Positions 48,507-61,434 of a DNA stretch of 64,000 nt are shown here, one piece after another (the stretch's first letter is position 1; each line of letters opens with the position of its first letter). The notes below the pieces were generated by a model, which had not been told where the DNA came from, did no database searches, and saw nothing but the letters and a program-made list of their open reading frames with translations. The position numbers and the translations under genes are program-made. The stretch is from Aquila chrysaetos chrysaetos (taxonomy: Eukaryota; Chordata; Aves; Accipitriformes; Accipitridae): NCBI RefSeq assembly GCF_900496995.4, contig NC_044011.1:7224041-7288040 (forward strand). Reading direction: 5' to 3'.

Positions 48507-51500
48507 TATGGTTTCAACCTTTACTAGTAGGTTCATCTACACAATCTTTCCATACTTTCTTGTGAGAAAAGTGTTATAAACAAGCTAAGGGTAAAATAGG
48601 TACGACTTCTACCACTTCTCCAATATACCTAAGTAGTTACAATGTCACAAATATTCATAATGGTGTTATGATCTGCAAGAGTAACAGCTCATCACATGAA
48701 TAAAATCTGATGGAATTGAACCTAACTCTTTGAGGAATTAAAGGCATTACATGGAAATTCATTTCCTGATGTACCATAAGAGTGTAAGCTATAATATCTA
48801 CTCAGGGCAAAGGACTAACACAGGTCCCTGTCTCTGAAAAGCGGTCAAAATTATTTCCTAGGGAAAGGCATGGTATGGGACAAACCTGTAGTGATACAAG
48901 TATATTAATACACTGTATTTAACCTTTTAAGGTGCTTAATTCTCTCTTCTGATTAACAAGAGAGAACAGATAACAAATCTACTCTTATTCAGCTCATTGT
49001 TAGATGCCTAAAATCGTGAGATGAATTCTTGTGGAATGGTTGCTGAACCTGCAGATAAAAGGTGCTCAACAATTAATACTATTTCTCCTGAAAGTAACTC
49101 CATCTAAGTAAGCGATTTGCTCACCCCGTTAAACTTTCCTCAACCCACAGTCATCTGTCAGACTGTAGTTACAAAGCCTCTGCAACAGGATGAATGATTA
49201 GTAGTTGCTTCCTTGGTCTCACAAGGCAGAAAACACATCACTCCAGAGGGTTCAATGGAATAGTCTTCTAATAAAAGACGAGAGGATGAACAGAAACTGA
49301 GAAAGCTATGTCACCTCATTTCACAGCAATTCTTTCTTGTAGGATTTGCTTGTTCCTATTTGGATAGCTGGGCTTTGGATAACAACAGTTCAGGTAGTTA
49401 TTCCAATTGTTTTTATACTCAGTATGAAGAAAAAAAAATGTACAAATATATGGTTCCCTGACAGGGCAGAAAATCACTCTCTACACATGCCTTTTTTCTA
49501 TTCTTCTTCTATTCTTCTTCTATTCTATTCTTAATGTAAGGACATTAGCCATCTAGCTCAGCTGCTGTTATTGACATGGTAGCTACTTAACAGTAGGAGA
49601 ACAAAAACCATCTCGTAGATCAGAGAACAGTCATAAATGAATTCTCAATTTTGTGTTCATCTCAGAAGTTTTAGCAAATAAAATAATTTAGTTTCAATTT
49701 TAGTAACTTTAAATCAACATCTTACTTTAATTTCAGCTGAAGTATCAGTGGATACTTTCAGCATGAGTTAATAAAAATTTCCTTTTTTCAGCATCCCTGA
49801 AGTTATTCCTTGGGCATCACATGAAAGTTCGGGGGATGCAGCATTCTTCAAGGTCAGAGTGTGTGAAAGGCACCCTCAGTTAAGCCACAATTCTCTGGGG
49901 ACAGAAGAAACAACATAGCAACCTGTTATCTTATCTTTTGCAAAATGCTCATTATTTCCTGTTGGAACATTTCAATGTTCCATAATATCCTTAGTTTCTT
50001 TCACATTCTACAGAGATAGTAAGAATATATTTAGGTTCTAGAATTAAGTTTGAGTTAGGAATATGAAACGAGATGAGCAATAAGGAGAGAGGTGTGTGTT
50101 GACCTCCTCCCCAGAAAACCACCAGCAACATGGAGAAGCTTTTTTTCCTGGTAAACTGCACATTTTTGTGTACAATTCTTGGCTTAAAGATGAACTGAGA
50201 GGAAGGATAGAAAAGAATAGTGACATAGCTTGGAGAAGGAGAAAGCTGGAGAGAGCTTTAAATATTATAGTGTTATAACTTTGGAGACATTTACTAATTT
50301 TTTTGTCTAAACAAAATAATTAAGACAAGAAGACAGGAGGTATTGCAGGGTTCAAACTTGGATATCTATCATGAATTAATTTCCTTATTTATCTATCAAT
50401 ATATCTGTTGCTATATTTAATCAGCCTATCTGCAATTCAATTATAACCTGTTCTAGATATGCATGTTGGAGGTAGATGAATTCAACTGTTATTTTATTCT
50501 TACTTATAGGTAATTTTGGAGTATATATATATGCATGCACATTTGTTATCTCATTATGCTATGTTTTCTATTAATAAACTCACTTAACACTTTCCAATAT
50601 GCATTTGTAGAGAAAGGGATGAATAGCAAATACTTAATGACAACTTACTTAAGAAAAAGAAGAAACTATTCTTTCCTTGGTGAGTATACAACTTCTAAAC
50701 AAAATAACTAACTCAGTGAATGTACATTTTGCAAGAACTATAAGTTAGTGTGGATTTCTGGGGGGGCAGGACAAAACAGTGCAGAATCATGCTTGTACAT
50801 AAATAGAAAAAAGCAAATGAGCAGGCTCTGGCATTGTATATGTAGCCAAATCCCTTTCCATTTAACTCTGCAGTACTTTAAAAATACACACCAGCATATT
50901 TCCATAGCTAAGACTAGGGTATTTCCACAGCTCTTTTTTGGTTTAAAAGAGTTAAACCAAATATATTATCTTTTTGCCAGACTACTTTTCTTTGTGGATG
51001 GCATCCTTCATATTTTCTTTAAATTTAATGGAATAACTTCATCTAGTTTAAAAAAAAAAAAAAAAACAGAAAAAAGCCCTTAAGAACACAATTTAATGGA
51101 AAAAAAACCAAAACAACTTTACCCAGAAATTAAAAGATGGATGGATTAAACTTCAGCTAAGTTTAAATGTAACTATATTGTAAATTGAGATAGAAAAACA
51201 CTTCCAGAAGCTTATTCCTTTCCAGTATCTTAAATGGTAACTGACATGAATCATCTTCTGGAGGTGACCATTTTTTCCTTAAATCTAGATTTCTATGACT
51301 AACTTTTTAAAAAGTCAAAATAGGAAAAACCGCTTATAACTAAGAACATGTAGGTAACAAGACTTCCTGAAAACCAATGATTTTCCCATTTGCAGACTAC
51401 TGTGCTGGAAGCAGAAGAACCCAATAACTAGATAATGAATAAAATTTTTAAAAATCTGTGTTCTGTTGTAGGATATCATATCTCAGCCTGTGGTAGCCTT

Positions 51501-52710
51501 CACTTTTTGTAGTCCCCTGATTCCCTTCAGATCAAGTCCACACTTACTCCTACTTGCCTTGCATGCCCATACATGTGACATGCTGGATCTGATTCTGCCT
51601 GAACTATGGAGTTAGCTAGCTTTTCAGAGTGGGAAACTCATGCCAAATGTGGAACTGGTAAAAATGGGGAACTGACTCAAACTGCAGTTCTGCATCCTGA
51701 GACGCTATACTTTATAAGTGCATGGAGACACATTGCGATGATACTCTATGTCATTTCATAACTGAGATAACTTAGTTCTGCATTCAGAACTACGAACGCC
51801 TATGTTTTTAAGATGCATCACATCTGTGTTAGACACCACCCAGGTTAAGTGACAATAATCACGCAGGCTGGGAGAATATTACAGCTGGGATTCTTACTGC
51901 TTTTTCCCTACATAAGTTTCTTCATTTTACTGAAAAATTTAATAAGGGACCTAGTTCAGAAGAGCACGTTTGTACAGAAAATATCCCATGAGTGTTCTCT
52001 GCTTTAAAATATAACTATCTGATATTTGAGCAGAATCATCATAAAAAGAACACAAAGTAAAAAAAAAACCCTAACACCCCCACCCCAATCCCAAACATTT
52101 CAGCCCCAAACTTCCACTTGCTATAGTTCGACATGCAGGATCCAAACACTTTAATATAGATCTCACAGACCTTTGTGTCCACAGGGGTTATACTGAAGCC
52201 ATATGCTGTGGGAATTTGAGGCCTTCAGCAGAATAAGAAAAAGGCTAAATAGTAGAATTCCTGAGAACTGGAGCAACCTTTAACTCATAGGTTGTTCAGG
52301 ACTGAGGTCATAAGCGAGGAAGCAAAGTCTAGGACCAGGTGCACAGACTTACTGGAATTCCTAGGGTCTCATCACAATTAGTGAGAGGTGGCCTAATTTG
52401 TAATTCTGCATTGTCAGGAGGAAGACAAACCACAAATCAGAGAAGGACACCGTCAGTCTCAGGCTCAGCTTTCAAGACTTCACTCCTGTGTGGAATCTGA
52501 AAGGTCCTAGTAAGAGGATAAAATTAATAGGAACAGGAAGCGCCAGTTGGGCTCAATGGGGAAAAGGCCTATTTCAAACACTTTCTGCATACCTATTCCA
52601 AAACCCCTGCTTCCTAACATGCACTGAAATCTCCTTTCTTAACCCCACATTGACCTGCTACCTGGGAGTCAATTCATGGGATTTTGTGTGTTCTGATTCC
52701 AGTGCTAGCA

Positions 52711-52726
52711 TTTCTCTCCCCTTTAG
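52711..52726 (+). promoter_or_regulatory. 3' splice acceptor before OR
   Basis: The pyrimidine tract tttctctcccctttag ends in AG at 52725-52726, 14 nt before the OR ATG at 52741. OR coding exons usually begin this way after a non-coding first exon. Confidence 0.6.
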
Positions 52727-52740
52727 GTCACATAGAGTAA

Positions 52741-53673
52741 ATGGAAAACCAAACAAGTGGAACTGAATTTGTTCTCTTGGGACTTACAAGAGATCCATTC
52801 CTTCAAAGCCTCCTATTCACTGTGGTTTTAATTATTTACCTAATTATTTTATTAGGAAATATGGTAATCATGATGGTCATAAGGATTGATTGCCACCTTC
52901 ACTCTCCTATGTACTTCTTCCTCTTTCATTTAGCCCTTGTTGACATCTGTTATGCCACCACTGTTGTTCCAAAGATGCTGGTGAATTTCCTTGTGAAAGG
53001 AAGCATAACCATTGCTGTCAATGCTTGTATGACTCAAATGTTCTTCATCTTCCTCTCAGCTGGGTGTGAAGTTTTTATGCTTTCAGTAATGGCATATGAC
53101 CGATATGTGGCCATCTGTAATCCACTGAAGTATCAAGAGGCTATGAGCAAACATTTCTGTTATCAGCTGGTAGGAAGTTCATGGGCAATGGGTCTCTTAT
53201 ATTCAGCTCTAAACACAATTCCTGTGTTAAATATTCAATTCTGCGGGCATGCAGAAATCAAACATTTCAGCTGTGAGCTGCCCCCTCTCCTGTCTGCTGC
53301 TTGCAGTGGGACCTATCTCAGTAAACTCATTCTTCTTTCTTCTGCTGTGATCTTTGGGTCCAGCTCCTTTTTGCTCACACTCATCTCCTACATCTATATC
53401 ATCACCACTGTCTTGAAGATACAGTCTGCAGAAGGGAGGCACAAAGCTTTCTCCACTTGCAGCTCCCACTTCATTGTAGTGGGGTTACTCTACATAACTG
53501 CTCTGTTCCAGTACACAAAACCCAAATCAGTCTCATCAATCATTCTAGACCAAGTGCTGTCCACCCAATACAGCATCTTAACCCCCATGCTGAATCCTAT
53601 CATCTATAGCCTGAAAAATAAAGATGTGAAAGCAGCCTTAGGCAGAATTCTAAAGAAACTGCAATTTGTGTAA
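52741..53673 (+). CDS. Olfactory receptor, class II, OR8S/OR5V/OR13-like, intact
   Basis: 310 residues, full OR length, seven-transmembrane receptor of olfactory neurons. Seen: NQT glycosylation at residue 3, GN at 39-40 in TM1, LHSPMYFF at 53-60, Cys96, MAYDRYVAIC at 117-126, Cys178 (HFSCELPPLL at 175-184), KAFSTCSSH at 235-243, PMLNPIIYSLKN at 282-293. The ATG follows a good splice acceptor by 14 nt. It is the only plus-strand OR here. The AEGRHKAFSTCSSHFIVVGL block places it near OR8S1/OR5V1/OR13 receptors by eye, a hedged call. No defect is seen; minus ORF 53227-53469 is a shadow. Confidence 0.94.
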   Translation: MENQTSGTEFVLLGLTRDPFLQSLLFTVVLIIYLIILLGNMVIMMVIRIDCHLHSPMYFFLFHLALVDICYATTVVPKMLVNFLVKGSITIAVNACMTQMFFIFLSAGCEVFMLSVMAYDRYVAICNPLKYQEAMSKHFCYQLVGSSWAMGLLYSALNTIPVLNIQFCGHAEIKHFSCELPPLLSAACSGTYLSKLILLSSAVIFGSSSFLLTLISYIYIITTVLKIQSAEGRHKAFSTCSSHFIVVGLLYITALFQYTKPKSVSSIILDQVLSTQYSILTPMLNPIIYSLKNKDVKAALGRILKKLQFV

Positions 53674-54680
53674 CCTCTGAGCTGTATATTTCAAATACAT
53701 GTTCTTTACAACACGGACTTATGAGCAAATGGGTTTTGCTGGTTGCGTTTTCTAGGTTATGTGATAAAAACCACATCCACATATCCACAAAGGAGCACAA
53801 TGGCAGGAGGGGGACGCCAAATAATACTCTGCCCCAGCAGCTCCCAGGCCTATCAGAGGGAGAGCTATCAGCCCATCGCTGGTGCATCTCCACAAGGATA
53901 GAGGAGCACAGAGGTGAAGTGGAAGGCAGGGGAACCCAAATTACAGGCTCAGAAGAGGGAACACCCTACCCAGGCTCCTTCTAGGGCTGTCACAGGAGAC
54001 TTAACAGACCCCTTCCAGGTGTGAAACCCATCAAAATGAGTGAAGGGGAGTCAAGGCTGCAGCACGTTTTGGACCGATGGGAGTTACTGCCTAAGGGTAT
54101 GGGACACCTTATGGGATGCAGGGGACCAGCATTTTGGGAATGCACAGGACTTATTCTGGGTTCTGTAGGGGAGGAACCAAAGACAGAGAAAATGGTGGAC
54201 ATAGGTGATTTGGGGAGGAACATATATGTGAAAATAGAGTCATAAGGGGATAAAAAGGGACAGTTGTATGTAAACAAGGACTGGTCAGCATGCTGATGTG
54301 GTCGTGCCCTGCAGCTGATCAGTGCAAGTCTGTTCTATCTTTACTAAATTCCATTTCTAACTCCTTTCCTGGTTGGGGGAGTCTATTCTCTGTGTAAGTG
54401 TGCGTATTGTGGTCTGAGTGCCAGCAAATGGAGTTAGACCACAGGTCAGAGGGCCCATATGTCTGGGTGCCAGCAAATGGCCAGAAAGAAATTAGTGAAA
54501 TCAAGTGCCAGCCACTGGAGTGGGACACAGGCCAGAGGCCTTTGTGCCCACGGTGCCAGCAACCGCAGCGAGTGGTGGTCTGGATGCCAGCAACTGGAGT
54601 GGGACCAGGGGTCAGACCCATGTGTTTATAGTGCTAGCACCTGGAGTGAATGGGGGGGCTGCAATTGAGCACCATATCTG
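53674..54680 (+). repeat. LTR-like dispersed repeat with internal tandem motif (copy 4)
   Basis: From about 54000 to 54400 the order is 'gaccgatgggagttactg', 'gaggaaccaaagacagag', 'ggggataaaaagggac' (TATA-like), 'actggtcagcatgctg', then 'ttccatttctaactcctttc'. From 54410 to 54660 'gtgccagcaaatggag', 'gccagccactggagtgg', 'gccagcaaccgcagcg' and 'gccagcaactggagtggg' recur at about 60-bp spacing. It is the best preserved of four copies and lies 330 bp past the OR stop. 53674-54000 is unassigned. The ORFs here are shadows of the repeat. Confidence 0.55.
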
Positions 54681-56702
54681 AGGCCAAATTCTATACAACA
54701 TGTAGGAAAAGTTAGACTCCGATGTATTTGTCCCTTTTTAAATTCATTTCTGGAGGGCAGTGCTACAGTCAGTAGTGGGAAACAAGTATCTTAAAAAAAG
54801 CAATAACAGCTCAGATTAATCACGCCCCAAAAGTACCTTTTCTTCTTGTGTGAGTAAAAAGAGAACCCAATGTTAACAACTGGTATAATTGGGTTTGCTT
54901 CATATAGCTACGGTTAGGTGAGACAAATCTTGTCAAGAGTGTATAAAAGTTGTAGGCAATTGGCATACAAATTTAAACAGCATTAAAACTGAGTTTTGCC
55001 CTATACATACACCTAGAAAACATAGCAGAGTATTCACAATAGCTGGTAGATTTTTATGTTGATGATTGATTTCTCTTTCAATAAATGTAGTTCAATGGGG
55101 TTGGCTTGTTCTGTTGAGTCCTATATACAGACAATAAACAATTCAGTTTGAGTCATCCCTTAATAATTACTTTCTTAGAGAGAAATTGCAAGAGCCATAT
55201 GTTGGACAAAATGTCTGACCCTCACAGGACATGGGAATTATGGCTTAAGTAATTCTTTCACCTCATTCCTTGAGGCAGTTCACCCTGCTCCTTCCTCCAT
55301 GATACTGGGGTTGTGAAGAAAAAAGAAAAAAAGGTCCAAAAATGGAATTCACACCATTTTTTGTCTGATGAGGTCGAACAGTGTGACTCTTTTCCTCTCT
55401 CCGCACCAGCTATTAATTTCAAAATGGCAAGATGGAGAAGCACCTTGAAAGAAAGCAGGAGACAGTTAAAAAGAGGAGAGGAACAAGTAAAAAAATGGGG
55501 AGAACTAGGAAGATATGAATCATTGAACAGTCTAAATGGCATGAATTTCCATATTCCACCCTTGGAAAATGATAGAGCTTACATGGAGGCAAACCAACTA
55601 AACCAGTGAAATGTGACAAATTGAATCATTATTGTTTCATGACAGCCTGCCAGACGCACTGTGCTCAGTGTTACATGGATAGATGCACGATAAACTCACA
55701 AGGCAGGTAATCTCCTTGCCCAGGTGATGGCCTGGGGCAGTGGAGACAATCTTGCCACAGTAGTCTGTGGCAGACACATACACCAGCAATGCTTGGTTGG
55801 GAATCCAGGTGAGACTGTTGGCCCTAGTTTTCCCCATTAAAAAGGCAAACATCTTCAAACATCTTTAACATACCCTTTAAAGCTGCCATCCAAAGTAATG
55901 GAGGTTTACGAGTACCTCCAAGGATAATGTATTTTATCCTGAGATAGGTGTCTTAGGTAGGTGTATCCTGTGGATAGATGACCAATCATCAATAATTTTG
56001 CATTCCACTATAATGGAAGTGAAGAAACCATTCTCCATCTTCCATAAACCATGGAAATTGACCTCTTGTCTCCAAAAGAATGGCTTGCATTCAAGACCTG
56101 AGTCTACTTCCTTAATGAAACTAATTAATGAGAGCTTGCATGAAACAGCAGCAGACTGAGTCTAGCTGGTATTTCTCACCCTTGAGATTAAACAGCCTTC
56201 CTGTGGTATACATGCTGAGTACCATGTAGTTCTTGTGCAGCTGTCGGTCTGAATGAGTCTGACACCACAAACTCATCTTAGTTATACACACAGTTGTACT
56301 GTTTTGTTGTCATGGATATTCTTAAGCAACAGTCTAAGACCAAAACTGCTAATGGTAGGTCCCTGAATAATGGCATTTTATACTACAGAGGTGCACTTAG
56401 AGCAAAGGATCCCTAGAATGAAGCTCTCCCTAGCTTGACAATGATCAAGGCAGTTGTGTGCGTATGGCCAATTTCTAACCAGCAGGAGGGGAAAATGTTT
56501 GATCTGTTTTCCTTTTTTGGCATTTTTTCCCTCCTCCCTTCTTCTCACCATGTCTCAAAAAGCATGGCAAAAAGCATTAGACAGAGTGCAATGGCAAAGA
56601 TACCACCTAGGAATTTCTCAACTTTTTGTGGGTTCCTCAGAATTTCAGTGACTGATTTGCAGCTGTCTGGAATGGATCTGCTGGGTTAGAGTGTCACCTG
56701 AA
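54681..56702. other. No gene recognised
   Basis: The plus ORF 55313-55609 (98 codons, Lys/Glu-rich) and its minus shadows have no recognisable domain. No repeats were identified. Confidence 0.45.
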
Positions 56703-57222
56703 TTCATAGAATCACAGAAGTATAGAACGGTTTGGGCTGGAAGAGACCTTTAAAGAGCATCTAGTCCAACCTCCCTGCCTTGGGCAGGGACATCTTTCAC
56801 TAGAGCAGGTTGCTCAAAGCCCCGTCTAACTCAGTCTTGAACACTTCCAATCACGGGGCATCCACAGCTTCTCTGGGCAACATCTTCCAGTGTCTCACCA
56901 CCCTCATTGTAAAAAAATTTCTTCCTGATATCCAATCTAGATCTACCCTCTTTCAGTTTAAACCTGTTGCCCCTTGTCCTGTCACTACAGACCTTGGTAA
57001 AAAGTCTCTCTCCATCTTTCTTATAAGCCCCTTTAAAGTATTGAAAGGCTGCAGTATGGTCTCCTCAGAGCCTTCTCTTCTCTAGGCTGAACAACCCCCA
57101 CTCTCTCAAGCCTGTCCTCACAGGACACATGTTCCAGCCCTTGGATCATTTCCATGGCCTCCTCTGGACCTGCTCTTTCAGGTCAATGTCTTTCTTGTAC
57201 TGGGGACCCCAGAACAGGATGC
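56703..57222 (-). mobile_element. CR1 LINE 3' end, 5'-truncated
   Basis: The left edge is the reversed tail ('attcatagaatcacagaagt'), then 'ggctggaagagacctttaaa', 'aggttgctcaaagccccg', 'ctgttgccccttgtcctgtc' and 'cttgtactggggaccccaga'. It is well preserved, with no frameless gaps. Confidence 0.93.
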
Positions 57223-57313
57223 ACGGCAGGACTTATGGTTTTGGTTGATGAGTGGGCCATTATCTGTATTGTTTGTTTGATCTTGTGATATTTTCATGGT
57301 ACAACAGGGAAAG

Positions 57314-58094
57314 ATGGTTTGGAACTCCTTCTTCCTTGCCTTTCTTACCTTTGGTGCATCTGGACAAGGAGAAAGGACCTCCAATTTAGCTTAGGAAGTG
57401 ATACAAGGATTCATACATGTCTGGAATAGAATGGATCAGAGGATCTGTATTCAGATTCCTACTTCTGCCGAGCAGGGGATTAGATGCGGTTTGATACCCA
57501 TGAGGCTCAATATTGGAAAATATAATATGAGCAATGGCATTATAGGGTTAGTAGATGTTCCATTTGAGTACCAATATCAAAGTGATTATACCTCTTCTGG
57601 CAGATGGTGGCGAGACGAAGCAGCCTTCTATGACATCCCTCAGGATACGGGGTGGCCTGACTTAATAAACAAAACTTGTAAGTGATGGAGATTGGAGGTC
57701 AGTCGCAAAATCGGTATTAGTCATAATACCGCTGTGTCCTTCAGGATTCAAGGAAGCCTATTCCAGATGATTCCCACCTTCTCCACCCTGGTGGAGAATA
57801 ATAGGCTGCCCTTCCTATCACAATATATCTTGTAATCTAGTGCCCTTTTGGCCTGCTTACCCGGAAATTACCCCTTTGGAATTACAATATAATGTAAGAT
57901 GGGATTTGGCTTGGTGTGTTCACATACCTGACATGAAGGAACGATATCTTTTAATGAATAATGCCTATGCTGCTTGGGGATGGCCAGTGAAACACATGTT
58001 AAAAAAACAACCTCTTCACTTATTAAAGAAAGAATTTGTGGGCACACCCAACCCCAATGATGCCCATTTGTTAAACTGTACCCACATTATATAA
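57314..58094 (+). pseudogene. Broken secreted-type frame, possible endogenous retrovirus env remnant
   Basis: An ATG at 57314 opens with a hydrophobic signal-peptide-like stretch and meets a TAG after 24 codons. The same frame then stays open at 57398-57682 (95 codons). A second piece, 57840-58094 (84 codons), is in another frame. The pieces are rich in Trp, Tyr and Cys and have NKT and NCT glycosylation sites, which fits an extracellular glycoprotein such as a retroviral surface subunit. No gag, pol or paired LTRs adjoin. I do not recognise the family; a decayed host secreted gene is an alternative. Confidence 0.3.
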
Positions 58095-60805
58095 ACTGTA
58101 CCACAGGTGCTGGCAACCCCACTGAAACATGGGTCAGTTTGGAAGTTAGCATGTTAATTTGAGATATATGCACCTGTTGGGGATATCGTAATTTTGGATA
58201 CTGAAACCGAGATAGCCAATGTAATCAGATCACCAATAATGTTAATATCTGCTTAATATCTGAAAGCTGCTTTCAGTTCATTTCATGTTTTAACCATATC
58301 ATTCGGTTCATAGTATTTTCCTGTACTAGCACTGTGAAAACTAAGCCATAAAGAGCATACCACAGTGTTCATTTTGCTCTAAACCCTTTATGCTAAGCAC
58401 ACCTGGTATTTGTAGGGCATGCAATTCTGCATAATTTCTGGAAGTGGGCTGGTTTGTTTTGGCAATTGATTGTATATTGGTTTGTCAGACTTCTCTCTGA
58501 TCCTGGAACTGAGAACTAGCTGCAGACACTGGAGCCTGGGCACCCTTCTGGTGTCTGTAGTAGGTTATATTTGCTCCTGGGACATCATAAAACAGCATCT
58601 CTCATCTCATCCTTTTTTCTGGAGTCTGGCTTCAACATTAGTACTCTACAACTTTATCCTTAAGCTAAGCAGTGCGAATAATTCCTTTTCAACACAAACA
58701 TCCCTCCACCTAGCTCCGGAATTTCATGGGTCAATTTCAACACTACCTATAACACACCCATACGTGAACTCTTCTAGTGACTTCATGGTCTCTGAGTAAA
58801 AACCTTGTGCTACTTCTTAACAGTAGCAAGGTGTCTCTATCCTGCAAGATCCTACGGAGGGAGCACATATGCTTCCCTGTATCAGATGGCAGAAACTGAG
58901 TGGTCTCCCCCTTGATTGAGAAGTGGAAATGGGACATAAATCTTACACTTTCTTTTTAAATGGAAAAACAAAGATACTAAATTGTGGTTTAGGGGTTCAT
59001 CATCAAATGTCTCTCCTCTCCATGCATGTTAGATATATATTGTTTGGGATGCTGCCAGAGTCTTACATCCCCATTAGAGTGACCCCTCATTGATTTTAGG
59101 GAAAACATGGATGGTTTCTTTGACTGCAGAAGAAACTTTGACACATGTGATATGGTCAGAAATACAAGTTTATTGTCCTGCTCCAGGCCATGCTGATCAG
59201 CCTCAGGGCTGATCAACAGGCAGCCCCAGTCACTGGGTGGGTCGAAGCATGATTCTAAAAGCTGTTGAGGTGGTATTCAGCAGCACTGGAGCTTCTGACT
59301 GTTTGCCACTTCATTTTTGCTTTTTTTTCCCCCATTTTTATTCTGTTTGCTACATGATAACATTCTTCAGTGGTACCTATAGTCAAGATAAATTATTTCC
59401 CCTGCTGATGTCCAGATCATCACAATTAAAAATTAGTTGACCTTGATCTATGTCCTTGTATCCTAGTCACTCTTGTGTTTGTAGGACCCCTTTTATGGTT
59501 ATCATTAAGAAGTATGCAGACTCTAGGCATTGCTGAGGCACTAATGTTCAGTAAAGGCCAATCATCTACATAACCAGCCCTTGTTTTTTTTGGTCTTCTG
59601 CTGCTAGCTGCTATGTACTTTCCCCACCTTGCTGTAATGCTCCCATTTTAAACCACATTAGTGTCTATACTCATATTTCATTTTCTAGTGTTTCATCACA
59701 CAATATACTGAGGTGTGTTCCTCATATTACATACCCTTTCGTCTTAGAGTTGGACTATCCCAATGGAGTGCATGGGGAGCTTGGTAGGGGTTGGGTGCAG
59801 AAGAATGGCCATTCCTGGATGGGTTGTTCAGGAGCCCTGGACAAAGGTGTGTGCCTTGATCCAGTCCCCACAAGTCCTTTGGGTAAAGTTGCCCAAAAGG
59901 CTCATTCTCACCCATAAGCTAACCTGTAGGTTCCTCCTCGCCACCAAGGTAGCCATCTCTGTTTTTACCAAGGTCTGTTCTTGCCTTCTTTGGTTATGTG
60001 TGTTAGGTCTGTTGCCTGGCAGTACTTTTCTTCTTCTTAAGGTTTGTCATTCCAGACCCCTCTATATCATGTAATTAATCAGAAAGATCCCCATCACCAG
60101 TACAGCAAGCACCTTCTTTGCCACATCTCCTGCAGTAAATAAGAATTAAGCATTCAACTGATTTCTTTGGGCAAGGTTATTTGAGAGATGTGCCCACCAA
60201 GTGGTCTCGCCATCTTTCACAGCACAGACCAACTGGCTCGGTTTTATCCACTACCAGGAGGGACCTTCCCATTGTATTTGGGGGAAGGCTCAATAACCCA
60301 GGGCATACATATGTGCTGGTCTTGTTGGTCTCTGGCATTTAACTTAGTACCAGGATTTCACTTTATGAAATCCTAATGGAAAGAGAGATTAAGTGATCTG
60401 AGGTGATGTTCTTTCCTGCAGCCCATCCTTCCTTTCACCACTGTTTTGAGTGGTACCTGGGTAGCTGAAATATAGGAGTTGCTGGAGTATATCTAGAAAC
60501 CAGCAGCACATAACTACCATGTAGGCAAACCTGCTTGAAGTTGTGGTATCTAATGCAAGCCTAGTGGAGCTGCCTGCTAGAACTTAAGCTCAACTGGCAT
60601 AAAGGAACCCCCGAAAACTAATTCAGTTTTAGACTTTTACACAGCAAATACCTAAAATTAAGAGATATATTCTACTACCTTCATCTTCTAGATAGAAAAA
60701 TCCCTGAACAAAAATGCCTGTAAGTATTCTCAAAGGACTTGTCTGACACTATCTACAGTTGCAGAGGTCACAACATGAGATTAGATGTGGGCACTAGTAT
60801 GTTAA
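58095..60805. other. No gene recognised; possibly continued retroviral relic
   Basis: Short ORFs (58470-58799, 59763-60074) show hydrophobic stretches but nothing assignable. If 57314-58094 is env, a transmembrane part might be expected in 58100-58800, but no fusion peptide or heptad region was recognised. Confidence 0.35.
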
Positions 60806-60810
60806 AAAGA

Positions 60811-61434
60811 TGTCGTGGTTTAACCCCAGACAGCAACTAAGCACCACGCAGCTGCTCACTCACTCCGCCCCACCCAGTGGGATGGGGGAGAGAATCAGAA
60901 AAAAAGTAAAACTCATGGGTTGAGATAAAGACAGTTTAATAGGACAGAAAGGAAGAAAATAATAATGATTATCATAATGATAATGATGTTAATAATAATA
61001 ATAATGTCAATAATAAGTCAATAACAATAATAATAAAAGAATTGGAATATACATAACAAGTGATGCACAATGCAACTGCTCACCGCTTGCCGACTGATGC
61101 CCAGTTAGTTCCCAAGCAGCAATCCACCCCCGCCCCTGGCCAACTCCCACCAGTTTATAAACTAAGCATAACGTCACATGGTATGGAATATTCCTTTGGC
61201 CAGTTTGGGTCAGCTGTCCTGGCTGTGTCCCCTCCCAACTTCTTGTGTCCCTCCTGCCTTCTTGCTGGCTGGGCAGGAGAAGCTGAAAAATCCTTGACTT
61301 AGTCTAAACACTACTTTAGCAACAACTGAAAACATCAGTGTGTTATCAACATTATTCTCCTACTACAACAAAGCCATAACCCTATACCAGCTACTAGAAA
61401 GAAAATTAACTCTATCCAAGCCAAAACCAGGACA
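60811..61434 (-). mobile_element. Solo LTR, ERVL-type family A (copy 3)
   Basis: 624 bp, TGTCGTGGTTTAACCCC to ...CCAAAACCAGGACA. Flanks are aaaga (60806-60810) and aaagc (61435-61439), a 5-bp duplication with one difference. An expanded AAT/ATA microsatellite at 60957-61035 makes it longer than the other copies. It lies about 245 bp past the stop of the minus-strand OR at 61679-62662. Confidence 0.9.

Larger units (their letters stand above)
46891..52740. other. Long AT-rich intergenic region
   Basis: No gene is seen in about 5.8 kb. Small items: a likely CR1 3' scrap (-) at 47291-47345, a tandem duplication at 48413-48506, a TTCTATTC microsatellite at 49493-49530, a TA run at about 50521-50532, and a poly-A run at 51050-51066. 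The end of this region should hold the 5' exons and promoter of the plus-strand OR at 52741. Confidence 0.45.

Noticed and set aside
48354-48536. Direct repeats considered as a CRISPR-like array
   Set aside because: Only two copies, a single spacer of 14 bp, and a eukaryotic context; it is a simple tandem duplication.
55313-55609. 98-codon Lys/Glu-rich ORF
   Set aside because: No recognisable domain and opposed by open minus frames; not enough support for a gene.
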